A DNA stretch of 64,000 nucleotides. Source: Piromyces finnis (taxonomy: Eukaryota > Neocallimastigomycota > Neocallimastigomycetes > Neocallimastigales > Neocallimastigaceae). Under the pieces are notes generated by a model. That model had not been told where the DNA came from, ran no database searches, and was given only the letters and a program-made list of their open reading frames with translations. Position numbers and translations under genes: made by a program. The stretch is from assembly GCA_002104945.1 (NCBI GenBank), contig MCFH01000002.1, positions 806,001 through 870,000 on the forward strand, read 5' to 3'. Positions 44,901 to 58,800 of this stretch are shown piece after piece; positions within the stretch are counted from its first letter, which is position 1, and each line of letters begins with the position of its first letter.

Positions 44901-46413
44901 GAGGTGGTAATATTGGGGCATTTGGATCATAATCATTTTCTCTTTGTCTTGGAGTACGAGGTGGTAATATTGGGGCATTTGGATCATAGTCATTTTCTCT
45001 TTGCCTTGGAGTACGAGGTGGTAATATTGGGGCATTTGGATCATAATCATTATCTCTTATTCTTGGAGTACGAGGAGGTCCATTAGTATCATTATCTCTC
45101 ATTCTTGGTGTACGTGGAGGAGGACCATTTGGATCACGACCTCTGTCATCTCTGAAACTACGATCTGGGTTTGGACGTCTTTCATCTCTAAAACTACGAT
45201 CTGGATTTGGACGATTACGACCTCTATCATCTCTAAAACTTCGATCTGGATTAGGACGTCTATCATCTCTAAAACTACGATCTGGGTTTGGACGTCTATC
45301 ATCTCTAAAACTACGATCTGGGTTTGGGGATCTTGGTGGTCTTCTATTTTTATCTTCACCCATTCTTGGTGTACGAGGCGGTGTACCTGGATTATGTCTA
45401 TCAGCTCTTTCATCGTCTCTGATTTTTGGAGTGCGAGGTGGAGATCCATTATCGTTTCTGGCAGTAATATTTTCATGAACTAAACGTGGTGTATTAGATG
45501 GTGAATTTCTTGGACTTTTATTATCACGTCCTCTATCATCTCTAAAACTACGATCGGGATTTGTACGATCACGACCTCTATCATCCCTAAAACTACGATC
45601 GGGATTTGCACGATTACGACCTCTATCATCCCTAAAACTACGATCGGGGTTTGGTCGTTCATCCCTTTCTTTATTATCATACGAAACGTTAGAGTCATCA
45701 TGGGCATTTCTTAATAAAGATTTAGCTCTTGATCTTCTGTTGTTTAATGCTGAACCAATAGATCTTGATCTTGGTCTCATTCTTGATCTCCTGTTTGGAT
45801 CATCACGACTACGAGGACTACGTGGACTATTATTAGGTGATTTTTTAGAAACAGGCTTATGTAATGTTGCTTTATCATCTAATATTTGTGAATTTGTAAG
45901 GTAAAATTCGTCTTCATATTCTTTTACGCTACTACCATTATTACTCAAATATGACTGTTTATTTTTCGATTCATTTTGTGTTTTTTCCCTTCTATTAAAT
46001 ATTGATTCTCTTTCTTCATTTGAGAGGTGCATTGATTCAATCTGACTTGTTGCTCTGCTTTTCATTGTTACACTAAAATCTTCAATTTCATCTAATAATG
46101 TTGATAACCTTTGTGATTTTGGTGATTTAATATCACTTTCTGCTTTCTTAACATCATCCACCCTATTATCCTGATAAATAGACATATTGATATATTAAAA
46201 ATTTACAAATTACATTAATTTTTTAATAAATATATAATATTAATTATTATCTATTAATTATTAATATTATTTCTTACGCTTTGAATTTCTCCATTTTGTT
46301 CACCTTCACCAACTATTGCGTTTTTTAATCTATAAAAATAACTCTATAATAATATAAAATTAATTTTAAAATTTTAGATTTCTGTGCTTTAAAAAAAAAA
46401 TACTTACAGCCAT
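38911..46413 (-). CDS. Giant Uds1-domain coiled-coil protein, 3 exons
   Basis: Exons: 46408-46413 (ATG GCT only), 46278-46343 and 38911-46170; 2443 aa starting MASYFYRLKNAIVGEG. Introns: GTAAGT..ATAG (64 bp) and GTAAGA..TCAG (107 bp), both phase 0. Residues 25-1190 are disordered and rich in Arg, Asp, Pro and Ser, with three coding minisatellites (DPNRSF/NPDRSF type, DPNAPILPPRTPRQREN type, and REGRDGSRNGPRDRDDL type). About 1195-1310 resembles the fungal Uds1 (up-regulated during septation) domain: DEAMADTSKFNIIQ, an MESKIREAAVSFAK core, then the RIIEHNVFCHLSGVLRWE end. The rest is almost continuous coiled coil, including five 11-residue KKIKNLTGDYD units. The C-terminus ends ASTQTIRI. Likely a large scaffold at the septum, cortex or tip; this role is inferred from the domain only. 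The alternative in-frame ATG at 46185 lies in intron 2. Confidence 0.75.
39645..39795 (-). repeat. 33-bp coding repeat (11-residue coiled-coil units)
   Basis: About five tandem units of the KKIKNLTGDYD type within the coiled coil. An 11-residue period is a hendecad, giving a slightly right-handed coil compared with heptads. Units are nearly identical, suggesting recent duplication. Confidence 0.85.
43195..44275 (-). repeat. Coding minisatellite of alternating 63-bp and 75-bp units
   Basis: About 15 units of two kinds share the DRDDLRDKSRDDI core. Type A (21 aa) contains NKPRDGP and type B (25 aa) contains REGRDGSRNGP. From N- to C-terminus the order is A B A B A B B B B B A B A B B. Units are almost identical in DNA. 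Every unit is a multiple of three, so copy changes keep the frame. Confidence 0.95.
44765..45055 (-). repeat. 57-bp coding tandem repeat, five units
   Basis: Encodes five copies of a 19-residue unit YDPNAPILPPRTPRQREND. The inner copies look identical in DNA; the outer ones carry a few changes (RITKQRDS, IRDN). Pro-rich and likely disordered, with PxxP motifs that could bind SH3 domains. Confidence 0.93.
45120..45660 (-). repeat. Coding repeats of NPDRSFRDDRGRDR type
   Basis: About ten short imperfect units encoding NPDRSFRDDR with variable spacers. Highly charged and disordered; the Ser in RSF is a possible kinase site. Confidence 0.85.
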
Positions 46414-49400
46414 TTTATATTAAATATATTACAAATAAAGCTTATTATTGAATTTTTCAATTATAATTTTTAAGGGGAATGAACTTTTTTATTTTTATTT
46501 TATTTTAATAAAAAGAAAGTTGATGTTTCCTCTTATATTTTATATGCAAATTATTATTTTAAAAATTTTTGATTAATTTTATATACAATTATATTGATTA
46601 ACCAATATATATTTAAGTTTATATTTTAATATAACGTTATTTGTTATTAAGTTACAACTTTTAAATATACTATTAACTAGAAATTTAATTTTTATTAAAA
46701 AAATATAATTAGTATATTGTTAATTTAAAAAAAAAAAATAAAATAAAATAAAATTAAAAATAATTACTATGAATAAATTTAAATTAAAATTCATTTAAAA
46801 TTTGCATTAATATATTATTTATAATAAAATAGTTTAAATAAATTATAATTTTAAATCATTAAAATTTAAAATAAAAAAATTATTAAAATTTTTATCTACT
46901 AAAATCTACATTTATAAACAATACCACTTTATTTATATATAGTTAATGTTTTTTAATTACCTTTATTACTAGAAATAAGAAAATCTAAGTAGTTTATAAA
47001 CTATTAAAGTACACTTATTAAAACGATATTATCAAATCTTTTTACTAAAATCGGAATTTATGTATATATAGAAAAATATAATGTCTAATATATAATAAAA
47101 TTCATTGCTATTGAAATTATAAATGTGGATATTTTAAATTGTTAAATATTATAATTTTTATAATATTATGATGTTGCATATATTCACAAAAAAAAAAAAA
47201 AAAAGTAAATTATAATGTTTTTAATTAGATTTCACTTTACTTTTTTTTGTTTGTATTTCTATTATAATTCTTATTTTTCTTATTATTATAAATGAGAAAG
47301 TGTTATTTTTTGTTTTGATTTACTTAAATTAAACTTTAATATTAATTTCTTTTATGTTTTTTAAATAAAAATGAAAAAAAAAAAAAAAAGGAACATAACA
47401 TACAATAAATAAAATAATAATTCACATTTATAAATTATTATTTTTTTACAATTATAAATATTTTATTTGATAATGTTCACTTTTTTTTTAATGCTTTATT
47501 ATTTTATAAAAAAAACAAATAATATTAAGTAAAATAAATTATAAACATATACATTCATAACAAAAAAAAGGATAATTTTAAATATTAAAATAAAGAAAAG
47601 AATGAAATTTTAATAATTAAATTTATTATTTAATATATATATATGATATATTATAATATATTATAATTTATTATAATATATTGTGTATTATCAATTATGA
47701 TAATATATGGTCAACCAAACTTTATGTTATATTATTTCTATATTATTATATTTTATAATAATATATATAGATTAATTTAACATTAATTATGGAGATTTGA
47801 AATAAAATTTTAAAATGTAACTTTACTAACTAATATTATATAAATATATTAATAAATAATAATAAAAAATAATTAACATTTTTTCTTTGTTGGGTGTATC
47901 TAAAAGTAAAATCAATTTCAATAGTATAATGAATGATATTAGTTATATAGTGTTTTAAAATTTTATATTTTTATAATTAATAAAGGATGGCTTTTAGTAT
48001 AATAATGATTTATAAGAAAATTCATTTTCAATATTACAACAATACACAAATAAATAAAAAATAAAAAGGCTTAGAATGGTCACGTGTTTTAATATAATAT
48101 ATAAGTTTTTATATATTATATTGTATATATTGTCAAATCCTTAAATTGTTATACTTAATTCCCTAATTGATTTACTTGTAAAAAAAATTTTTTAGTATGA
48201 AATGATAGTTATCAATCATTTATATTATTATTATTCATGTTTTCGGTATTTTTAAATGACTTTTTTTTAAATTCAAAATTATTTTGTATTTATTATAGTT
48301 ATTATTCTTCTAGCTATATTTTTTGATGCTTTTCTTTTTTGTTAATTAATCATTGGTTTTAGTTATGATATTATATAAACTTTATTTATTTAGTTATTTA
48401 TTTACTTTTTTAATCATTTCTATATGTTGTTATAGAACTTTATTAAATAATAAAAATAATATTAATTAAATTTAATATGTAATTAATTAAGTCATCCAAT
48501 GAAATTATTCGCTTATAAAATAATACAATCTTAAATTAATTTTTTTTTCCAAGTTATATATATTAACTTTTAATATAAAATAGAATTAAAAGAACATTTC
48601 TTTTTTTTTTATGCACTTTTATTCATTTTTTCTTTGTATTTAATTATTTATTTATTAAAGTTTGATTTTAATTTTTTTGTAAAACAGTTAAATAAACTTT
48701 AATTATTAATATTTTGTTATAAATTTCTTTAGACAAAAACTTTTTCTATAAATTGAAAATAGGAATAATATTTACTAATAAACAAATTTAAAACATAAAT
48801 TAAAAAAAAGTTTAAGAAGTCATGTTTGAAAAAAATGATCATAAATTAAAAATGAACAAATCTTGAGAAAATAAATGCAATAATAATAAATGGATAAAAC
48901 ATAGAATTAAATTAAAACAAAACTATTTAACTTAAATAAAAAATTTTATTAGAAAAGAATATACATTTTTTATATTTAATTTTTAAAAAAAAAAATGAAA
49001 TAGTTTTTTTAATTGTAAATATAGTTTCAGTATTTAATCTTTTTTTTTATCTTGAAATAAAAAAATAATTATTATAATATTAATAATTATTTATTTTAGT
49101 ATTTTAGTATTTATACAACAAAATAAAACAATGTTTTCCACAATATTAGAAATTTCGTTTGAAAATAAAATCAATAACAATTTTATATAATTAATTTTCA
49201 CATGATTCATGAAATATATAAAATGCTAAAACTCTAACTTAACTAGGAATCTATACTATAATTACATTTACATATGTTTCTCAGATTTTATGGATTTTCC
49301 ATTCTTTACCTTATTAAAAAAAACTAAAAATAAATTTTATATTCAAAACTCTTAAAATGATTTTTTTTTTTAATACAATGTTTTTTATTTATATATATAT

Positions 49401-49688
49401 TTACTATTTACATGCTTATTTATATATATTTATTTATATATATTTATATAATATATCCATGTACGATATATTTAATGCTTACATCGATTAAATATAAAAT
49501 TAAATACATTGCTTTATTTTTATTTTTTTTTATCTTTTTTTTTTTTTCTGTTTTTTAATTGATTGTTATATATAATATTCAATAATTAATATTTTCTTCA
49601 TTTATTAATTATTAATAATGTCTAATATTATTAAATAATTCAATAATATTTTTCTTTACTTTGATTTTCTTTTTGTAAATATTTACAT
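46414..49688. other. AT-rich spacer, 3.3 kb
   Basis: Upstream of the Uds1-domain gene and downstream of the PMP3 gene. Only A/T tracts and a lone CACGTG at about 48081. Nothing else recognised. Confidence 0.75.
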
Positions 49689-49868
49689 TTACTTCTTGAT
49701 GTAAATAACATAGATAGCATGAATTAAACCGAGAATACCAACACCAACAATATATAAGATAAGGTTAATCCAGAAATCCATATCAAGTTGGTTATTCTTA
49801 TGTAAGAAAATAGCTAATGGTGAAAGGAAAATAAGGCAAATAATCTTAACAATTTCCATAGCATCCAT
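49689..49868 (-). CDS. PMP3: PMP3/UPF0057 small membrane protein, 59 aa
   Basis: Single-exon gene encoding MDAMEIVKIICLIFLSPLAI and onwards to HAIYVIYIKK. It has two hydrophobic segments, about residues 7-22 and 33-55, joined by the polar loop HKNNQLDMD. The family signature FWINLILYIVGVGILGLIHA matches the IN-L-GxxPGxIHA pattern, but the usual LPP in helix 1 is SPL and the usual Pro in helix 2 is absent. Pmp3 proteins are plasma-membrane proteolipids affecting membrane potential and salt tolerance. Length is typical for the family (50-60 aa). Codon use is rather G/C-rich at third positions compared with neighbours (CTT, TTC, AAG), as in highly expressed genes such as glycogen synthase here. 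Confidence 0.96.
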   Translation of the reverse strand: MDAMEIVKIICLIFLSPLAIFLHKNNQLDMDFWINLILYIVGVGILGLIHAIYVIYIKK

Positions 49869-51239
49869 GTTGAATAATTATTACTTCTTTAATTAAGAAA
49901 ATTTTAATAAATGAGATTAAGAATATATTATTTTTATTGTTGATTTGTATTATGAAACTGAATAATCAAGATTTTGACTAAAATTCATTCAATTTATATA
50001 TCAAAAAATTTTCCGACTCCATAGTAAATCTATAAAATTTATTAGTAAAAAAAATAAAACTTTAAAAATTTTATCAACTTTGTTATTTTTTATTTATATT
50101 TATAGTAACTTTTAGTTCTATTAGTCATAAAAAGTAAATAAATTTAAAAGTTTAATTTATCAATTATCTAATTATATACTTATACTTTTGATTATAAAAA
50201 CAAACATAATCTACATTATTATTTTTATAATAAAATGTGTTAAAATAAAAAAAAATCTAATGTTTTTTTAATATACAATTTCTAACCTTTTTCATTTCAC
50301 CAATAAATAATAAATAAATAGTATCGGAAAAAACTTTGATCTACATTTTTAAAAATTAAACTATTAAAATTATTAAAATTAGTTGATTTATTTTAAGAAA
50401 TGTATATACTATGATATATAAAGTTATCGTTAAACATATCATATATATATAATACTCATTAATATTTATGATATAATGATTAGAAATGATCATTATTGTG
50501 TTAAAATTATAACTAAAATTATTATTATAGATTTATAATTAAATTATTATTTAATAATTAAATAATTTAAATAATATTTAAAAGATCTCTAAAATATCAC
50601 TCTATTATTATTATTGAAAACAATAAAAAGTATGAAAATTCGATGATGAACTAGAAAACAACCCATCAACCTATTTAATCTATAGATTTTATCTTAATTT
50701 TATATTTAGCTTACGTAATCTAAACTTATTGTTATCAAATAAAAAATTAAAATAAAATTTTTTTTAAAAGAATACCTTAATAAAACACTAAAATATAAAG
50801 CAAACGTTAAAATACATACATATTGGTGTTTTTTTTATATATATAAATTTTATTTGCATTGATGGTTTAAATAATATATATATTATAAAAAATTCTTATG
50901 TGAATTACATTTTTATTTAATATATAAATAAGTTTAATAAATATATTATTCCATATTTTAGGTATATATGATTTATTACGATTATTATTATCTATTTTAT
51001 TATTACTATTATTAATCTTTATTATAATTCATTTACATAATTATTTTTTCACTTTTTTCTTTATCCTAAATTTTTTTTATAAATGTAAAAATAAAAGAGA
51101 AAAAAATTTAAAAAAAAAACATTATATATTTTTGATTTGTAATATTGGTAATTTTATATTAAATTATAAATAGACTGATGTTTAAAATTAAGATATTTTT
51201 AATTCTGTTGTTGTCATTGTTATTGTTTTCTTTTTTTGT

Positions 51240-51270
<31 letters not shown>

Positions 51271-51326
51271 GTTTTGTTTTAACTTTCTTCAAAGATCTGT
51301 ATTTTTCTGACACTCATTTATAGAAT
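49869..51326. other. AT-rich spacer
   Basis: Promoter side of PMP3 and 3' side of prefoldin subunit 3. A TTTTG/TTTTTG run lies at 51230-51282. No gene seen. Confidence 0.8.
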
Positions 51327-52326
51327 TTAAATAGAAGATTCCTTTTTCTTTAAACGGCGTTGTTTAACATCCCAATTATAAACTCTTGCTATGTCTATTA
51401 TTAATTAATCAATAAAAAAATAAAATTAAGGATATAACAATAGTTCACCTTTCAAAGTATAATTCTTACCACTAATATAATATATTTGTTTAGTATAATA
51501 ATATAATATTATGAAAAAAAGGATACTGACTTCCATAGTAGTAATTTGGTTTCTTAAAAATTCTAAATCTTCCTTAATGTTACTTAAACTTTTTTCAGCA
51601 GTAGCTAATTTTTCTTCTAAAAGAGTCTTAGCTTCGTCAGTAGTGTATTCTAACATAACATTAACCTATAATCATAATATTTACATTATTATATATTATA
51701 TTGTTATTAAATGGCATTATTTATTATTTTTTAATATTTATTAATATATTTTTTTTAATAACTACTTACACCTAACCATAAGTAAACAGTTTTTGTTGGC
51801 TTAATCTTAGCAGTAGCATAGATAGTATCATTAAGTTCATAGTTGGTAATAATATCCTCTTCAGAATCCTTATATATTAAATGAAAGCAAGTTAAATAAA
51901 AAATATTAATAAAAAATTAGTTGTGCTATTGTTATATTCATTTAAAAAAATAATTGTTATTTTCTATTATTATTGACTGTGAATTTTTACCTGCTTTGAA
52001 ATTATATATAATACCATATCTAAAGTTTTTCTTAAATCTGGAATTTTTCCTTCTAAAATTTTTTTTCTTTGTAAGTGGGAGGATTCCATAAACTTGTACT
52101 TACTAATGAATAATACATAAGCAAAAAATAAAGTTATTATTAAATTTAAAATTACTGGAATAATAATATTTTTTAAAATAGTTATAATAACTTGAAATAT
52201 AATAATAAATTGTAATATATTCTTGTTTTTATATATTGCTTGGCTAATATAAAATAATAAATGAATTATATAATTTATATAACTCACTTATTAATTTAAA
52301 ATTACTCTATATTTATATTTATATAA

Positions 52327-52365
<39 letters not shown>

Positions 52366-53108
52366 TTATAATGTTTTTTGCGTAAATTTATTCAATTCTT
52401 TATCAAATAAAAAACATAACTTTAAATTAAACAATAGATAAGTAATTGATTATTATTAATTATTTCGATATTAATTTCATTTTCCTTATATTAATTATTT
52501 AAATAATAATTATATTGATTATATGGTTATTTTTAAAATATATATGTTTAAATATCAATAATTGTTTTTTTTTTTTATGAATGATTTAATAATTGATGGA
52601 TTATTTATTATAATGGTTTAAAATGTGGAAAATAATTTATTTTATTCTTATATTTATTAAAATTAAAATAATCATATATATATATTAAATTTAAACATGC
52701 CCAATCATTTCAGTAAATTTTCTTAAAGTGGTTTCAGCATTTTCATCAATAAATTCTTCAACTTTATCCTAAAATTAATTCATTTATTTTTATAGAAAGA
52801 TTATTTTAAACGTACATATATATATAAAGATAAATTTAATTAATACAGGAAAAATTATATAATAGATGAATATAGTTTAAATTTAAATAATAATAAGTTA
52901 TTGAGTTTAGTATTTTATTATGATTTTATGATTTTATGATTTTAAAAAATAAATGATTCATTCATGCAATATAAATAAATATTGGAAATGTATAATATAT
53001 TTTACAATTATATATACGTGTGTATATATTTTATATTCAATATAATATGCTTACGACAAATGGAGCCTTTGGGATACCACGAGGATTGGATTCAAGATTT
53101 ACAGACAT
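51327..53108 (-). CDS. PAC10: Prefoldin subunit 3 (VBP1/Pac10), 6 exons
   Basis: Alpha-type subunit of the prefoldin hexamer, which delivers nascent actin and tubulin to the CCT chaperonin. Exons: 53055-53108, 52701-52768, 51991-52102, 51770-51868, 51527-51665 and 51327-51394 (179 aa). It starts MSVNLESNPRGIPKAPFV. Family landmarks are FIDENAETTLRKFTEMIG, KYKFMESSHLQRKK, ELNDTIYATAKI, TVYLWLGVNVMLEYTTDEA, EDLEFLRNQITTMEVNIARV and YNWDVKQRR. The two flanking coiled coils and central beta hairpins fit an alpha prefoldin, and length matches the human protein (about 197 aa). All joins keep frame. Intron 2 (about 600 bp, with a long T/A tract) needs either a GC-AG boundary (giving G-K-YKFME) or GTTTAA with a downstream TAAG acceptor (G-H-YKFME). 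The first keeps the conserved Lys. Confidence 0.95.
52103..52700 (-). other. Intron 2 of prefoldin subunit 3, probable GC-AG
   Basis: Donor GG|GCATGT at 52700 and acceptor TTAG at 52103. No GT donor keeps frame with that acceptor. The alternative (donor at 52696, acceptor TAAG four bases later) also keeps frame but replaces a conserved Lys by His. It contains a 36-base homopolymer tract (about 52326-52361). Confidence 0.6.
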
Positions 53109-53869
53109 TTTAATACTTTAAATTTTTAAATAAAATAATATTAATTTTAAAAATTTAATAAGTTGATCTCTAATAATAATAAAAATTAAAAAAATTTTAA
53201 CAACTAAATAAACACATATGTATCCTTTTGATTAATTTAAAACCATTCCTTTAATATACTTCAATATTTTTAATTTATTACACTACTAACCTATAAATTT
53301 ATTTTCAATTACAATAAACAGTTTATTGATGAAATAAAAACTTCAGACTATAAAAAAGAAAAAAAAAAATTTTTATAATATATAATTATCAAATTAATTG
53401 ATAATTTTATTAAAAATTATTATTTCCAATAAAATTATCTTTAATTAACAAAATTATTTTGTTTTTTTTATTTTTTATATTAAATAAAATTAATGATTAT
53501 ATCGCAGCAACTGTTTAACTACACAATTTAATTTTTATTAAAAACATTTCTTATAATCTAAATCAAATAACTCTATTAGATAGAAATTATGTAATAAGGT
53601 AATTGACAAAAAAAAAAATAATTATTATTATTTTTTGCTAAATTTAAAAATTCTTTTTTTTTTTTTTATTGAAAGTAGTATTAAAAATATTATTAAAATA
53701 TTGTTATACATAAATAATGGATATAATTTAAAAAAAAAAAAATAAATAAATAAACAAGACATATATATAATGAATGAATAAATAAAATAATTTAAAATAT
53801 TATTTGAATACTCTAATAAGGAATAGTAATTTTTCTTATTTTTAAATATTATTATTTTATATATTTAAT
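53109..53869. other. Spacer between prefoldin and UBE2T genes
   Basis: Prefoldin promoter and UBE2T 3' UTR. A/T tracts only. Confidence 0.85.
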
Positions 53870-55878
<2,009 letters not shown>

Positions 55879-58800
55879 TTTTGAACAATAATTATATTTA
55901 TTTATATGTTTTTTTTTTTTGGTTTATCAAGACTTATATTGCCAAAAAAGAAGAAAAAGAAGAAAATACAAATTAATAAATTAAAATTTTAAAAGAAAAT
56001 TTCAACTATTCATAAATCACTTTTAAATAGCATTCTATTAAAAAACAAATATCAAATCAAATTCGAAAAGTATTTCTTTCAATTAAATTAACTCAAATTC
56101 TTTAAATACTTTTTAACATTTAGAAAAATTATATAGATTTTAAATAAAATTAGAAATAAAAAAAAAAAAAAAGGGATTTAAGATTTTAAGAATTCTTTTT
56201 AATAATTTATATATATTTTCATGATTGTTAAAATATTTAAATTTTCTAAATATTTTTTTTTCCTTTAAAAAAGTAAATATATATTTTTTATTTTGTGTAA
56301 CTTGTTTTTTAAAAAAATTTCAGGATATTTTATATATTTTAATGATTTAACATTGTTAATATATATTTCTGCATTTCTATAAGAAAAAAATGTTAATATT
56401 CTTTCATAATATAATAATTAATTGGTATTTCAAAGATTTTAACAAAAAGCTACTAACATATATACATATTTTTTATTTTTCAAAATTTTCTTTATTAAAA
56501 TTATTATATGAATTATTTTTTTCTTTTTATTTTTATAACTAAGATAATAAGAATTGAATATTTTCATTTTTAATTTGGTATAGAAATTTCATAAATAAAA
56601 GGTCAAATACAGCAACATTATTTTCCTTTTATACAAATATTATAAATGATGTAAAAACTTATATACATATTTTTTATTTTTCAAAATTTTCTTTATTAAA
56701 ATTATTATATGAATTATTTTTTTCTTTTTATTTTTATAACTAAGATAATAAGAATTGAATATTTTCATTTTTAATTTGGTATAGAAATTTCATAAATAAA
56801 AGGTCAAATACAGCAACATTATTTTCCTTTTATACAAATATTATAAATGATGTAAAAACTTATATTGATTAACATTTATTTTTGAACCTTTTTTTTTAAT
56901 ATTTTATCACGCACTATCACATTATTTTATTACAAATCAACATAAATATATTTATACATTTAAATTAATGTAACCAAATAATTTAAATTTTAATAACCGT
57001 AAAATATCTCCCACACTTTTAAAATCAGTATACTAATTCCAGAAATATGTTGACTATTTTCCATGTTTAAGTGGTTTGACCTTTTATATAAAAATTCCAT
57101 AATTTATATAAAAGTTTAATATATAAGAACGAATAGTTTTCACTTATAAAATGTATATGTATATTATTATAATAAGAAAAATCTTTTTTAAAAAAAAATA
57201 AAAAGAACAACTTATGGGGATTTTATTTTAAACTGTAAGCATCCAATAAAATACAATAAAATAAAATTTTTAAATAATAATATTACGATTAAAGAATGAG
57301 AAGAAAAAAAAAGTTACATATATTAAAGAAAAACACTTTTCCTTTTTACTTTAATGATAAAATAATAATTGTTTAAATAAGAGTTGCGCTATACAATTTT
57401 ATTATAAATAAAAGACATAAATATATCAATATATCAATAATCTTAAATAATTATAATTTTTATAATTTAAATACTAAAATTAATATATGCAAATGAAGAA
57501 TTTAACCAATAATTAACAAAAAAATGATATAAATTTTTATAATTATTTAATAGTTATAAATAGGGATTATGTTCTTTAGAATGTTTCTATAGAGTTATAA
57601 TAAATATTATTTTATTAAAAAATATTTATATATTTAATATAATATTTAATGATGCTAATTATAAATAGTAATTAATTATAATTTCATTATTAATTTGGTG
57701 ATTTTTTAAAAAAATATAGCATTAAAATAAATAAATAATAATAAATAAAATTATTTATAAAATAATAAAAGCATATCCTTATATCAAACTACACAACTAT
57801 TTATTCATTTTTTCATTGATGCTTCTTTTTTTCCTTTCATTCGATATTAATATTTTAATATCTATAGTGTATTAGTTTTCGTAAATTTCATTGGTAAAAA
57901 TTAAAATTTTAAAATATTAATATAATAAAAACTAAATATTAATAATTTCAACAATTTTTGGTACTTATATTAAAAAAGGTTTCATTTGAATTAATATATA
58001 ATATCATATATTATAATAATTAAATAATATATGTTATTAATGATCAACAAAAAAAACATCATTTTATCACTTTGCACAATTAAAATTTATTAATTTTAGT
58101 TACATAACAACTTAGGAAGGATTAGGGTAATTAAATACTTATTACATCAAAGAAAAATAATTAACCTTTATAACAAGATTTTAAAAAACAAATGTTGTTT
58201 TTTATTATACTCTAACTTTTCATTATAATTTATCATTACCATTACATATACAACTATTATTATGATATATCGAGATGATAAATCCATTTCATACAATTTT
58301 TTCTTTATTTATTTGCATTATTAAAAACAAAGATGTTTGTGTGATGAAATAAAAATGTACTTTATTATAAATTCTATTTTTTTTAGTCTTAATATAATAT
58401 AAAAAATCTTTTTCTTTCTTTTTATAAAACTTTTATATAATGATTGTATTGAATTAAGTATTTACTTTTGAATAAAAAAATTTAATTACAACCGAATATA
58501 TCATATTAAAAAACGTCTAAAAATATTTTTATCATTTATCATTAAATTAAATTCATTAATAAATGTTAAAAGTATAATTTAAGGAAAATTAAAAAAAATC
58601 TTTTTGAATTTATTTTTATCTGTAACAGAATTTATACGTTTTTTTATTGATAAGAAAAGATAAAGTAATAACATACTAAATAAAAAAAAGATATATTATA
58701 ATGAGTATATTTATAAATATGTTTATAACAGTATTATTTGGTATTGTATTATTTATTATAACTCTTTATTTTTATTATGTATAATTATTTAAATAAAGAT

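Noticed and set aside
46183-46185. ATG at 46185 as the main start of the Uds1-domain protein
   Set aside because: A phase-matched upstream exon pair (MASYFYRLKNAIVG) with good GTAAGT/GTAAGA donors fits better; the ATG lies directly in front of a TATTTATCAG acceptor.
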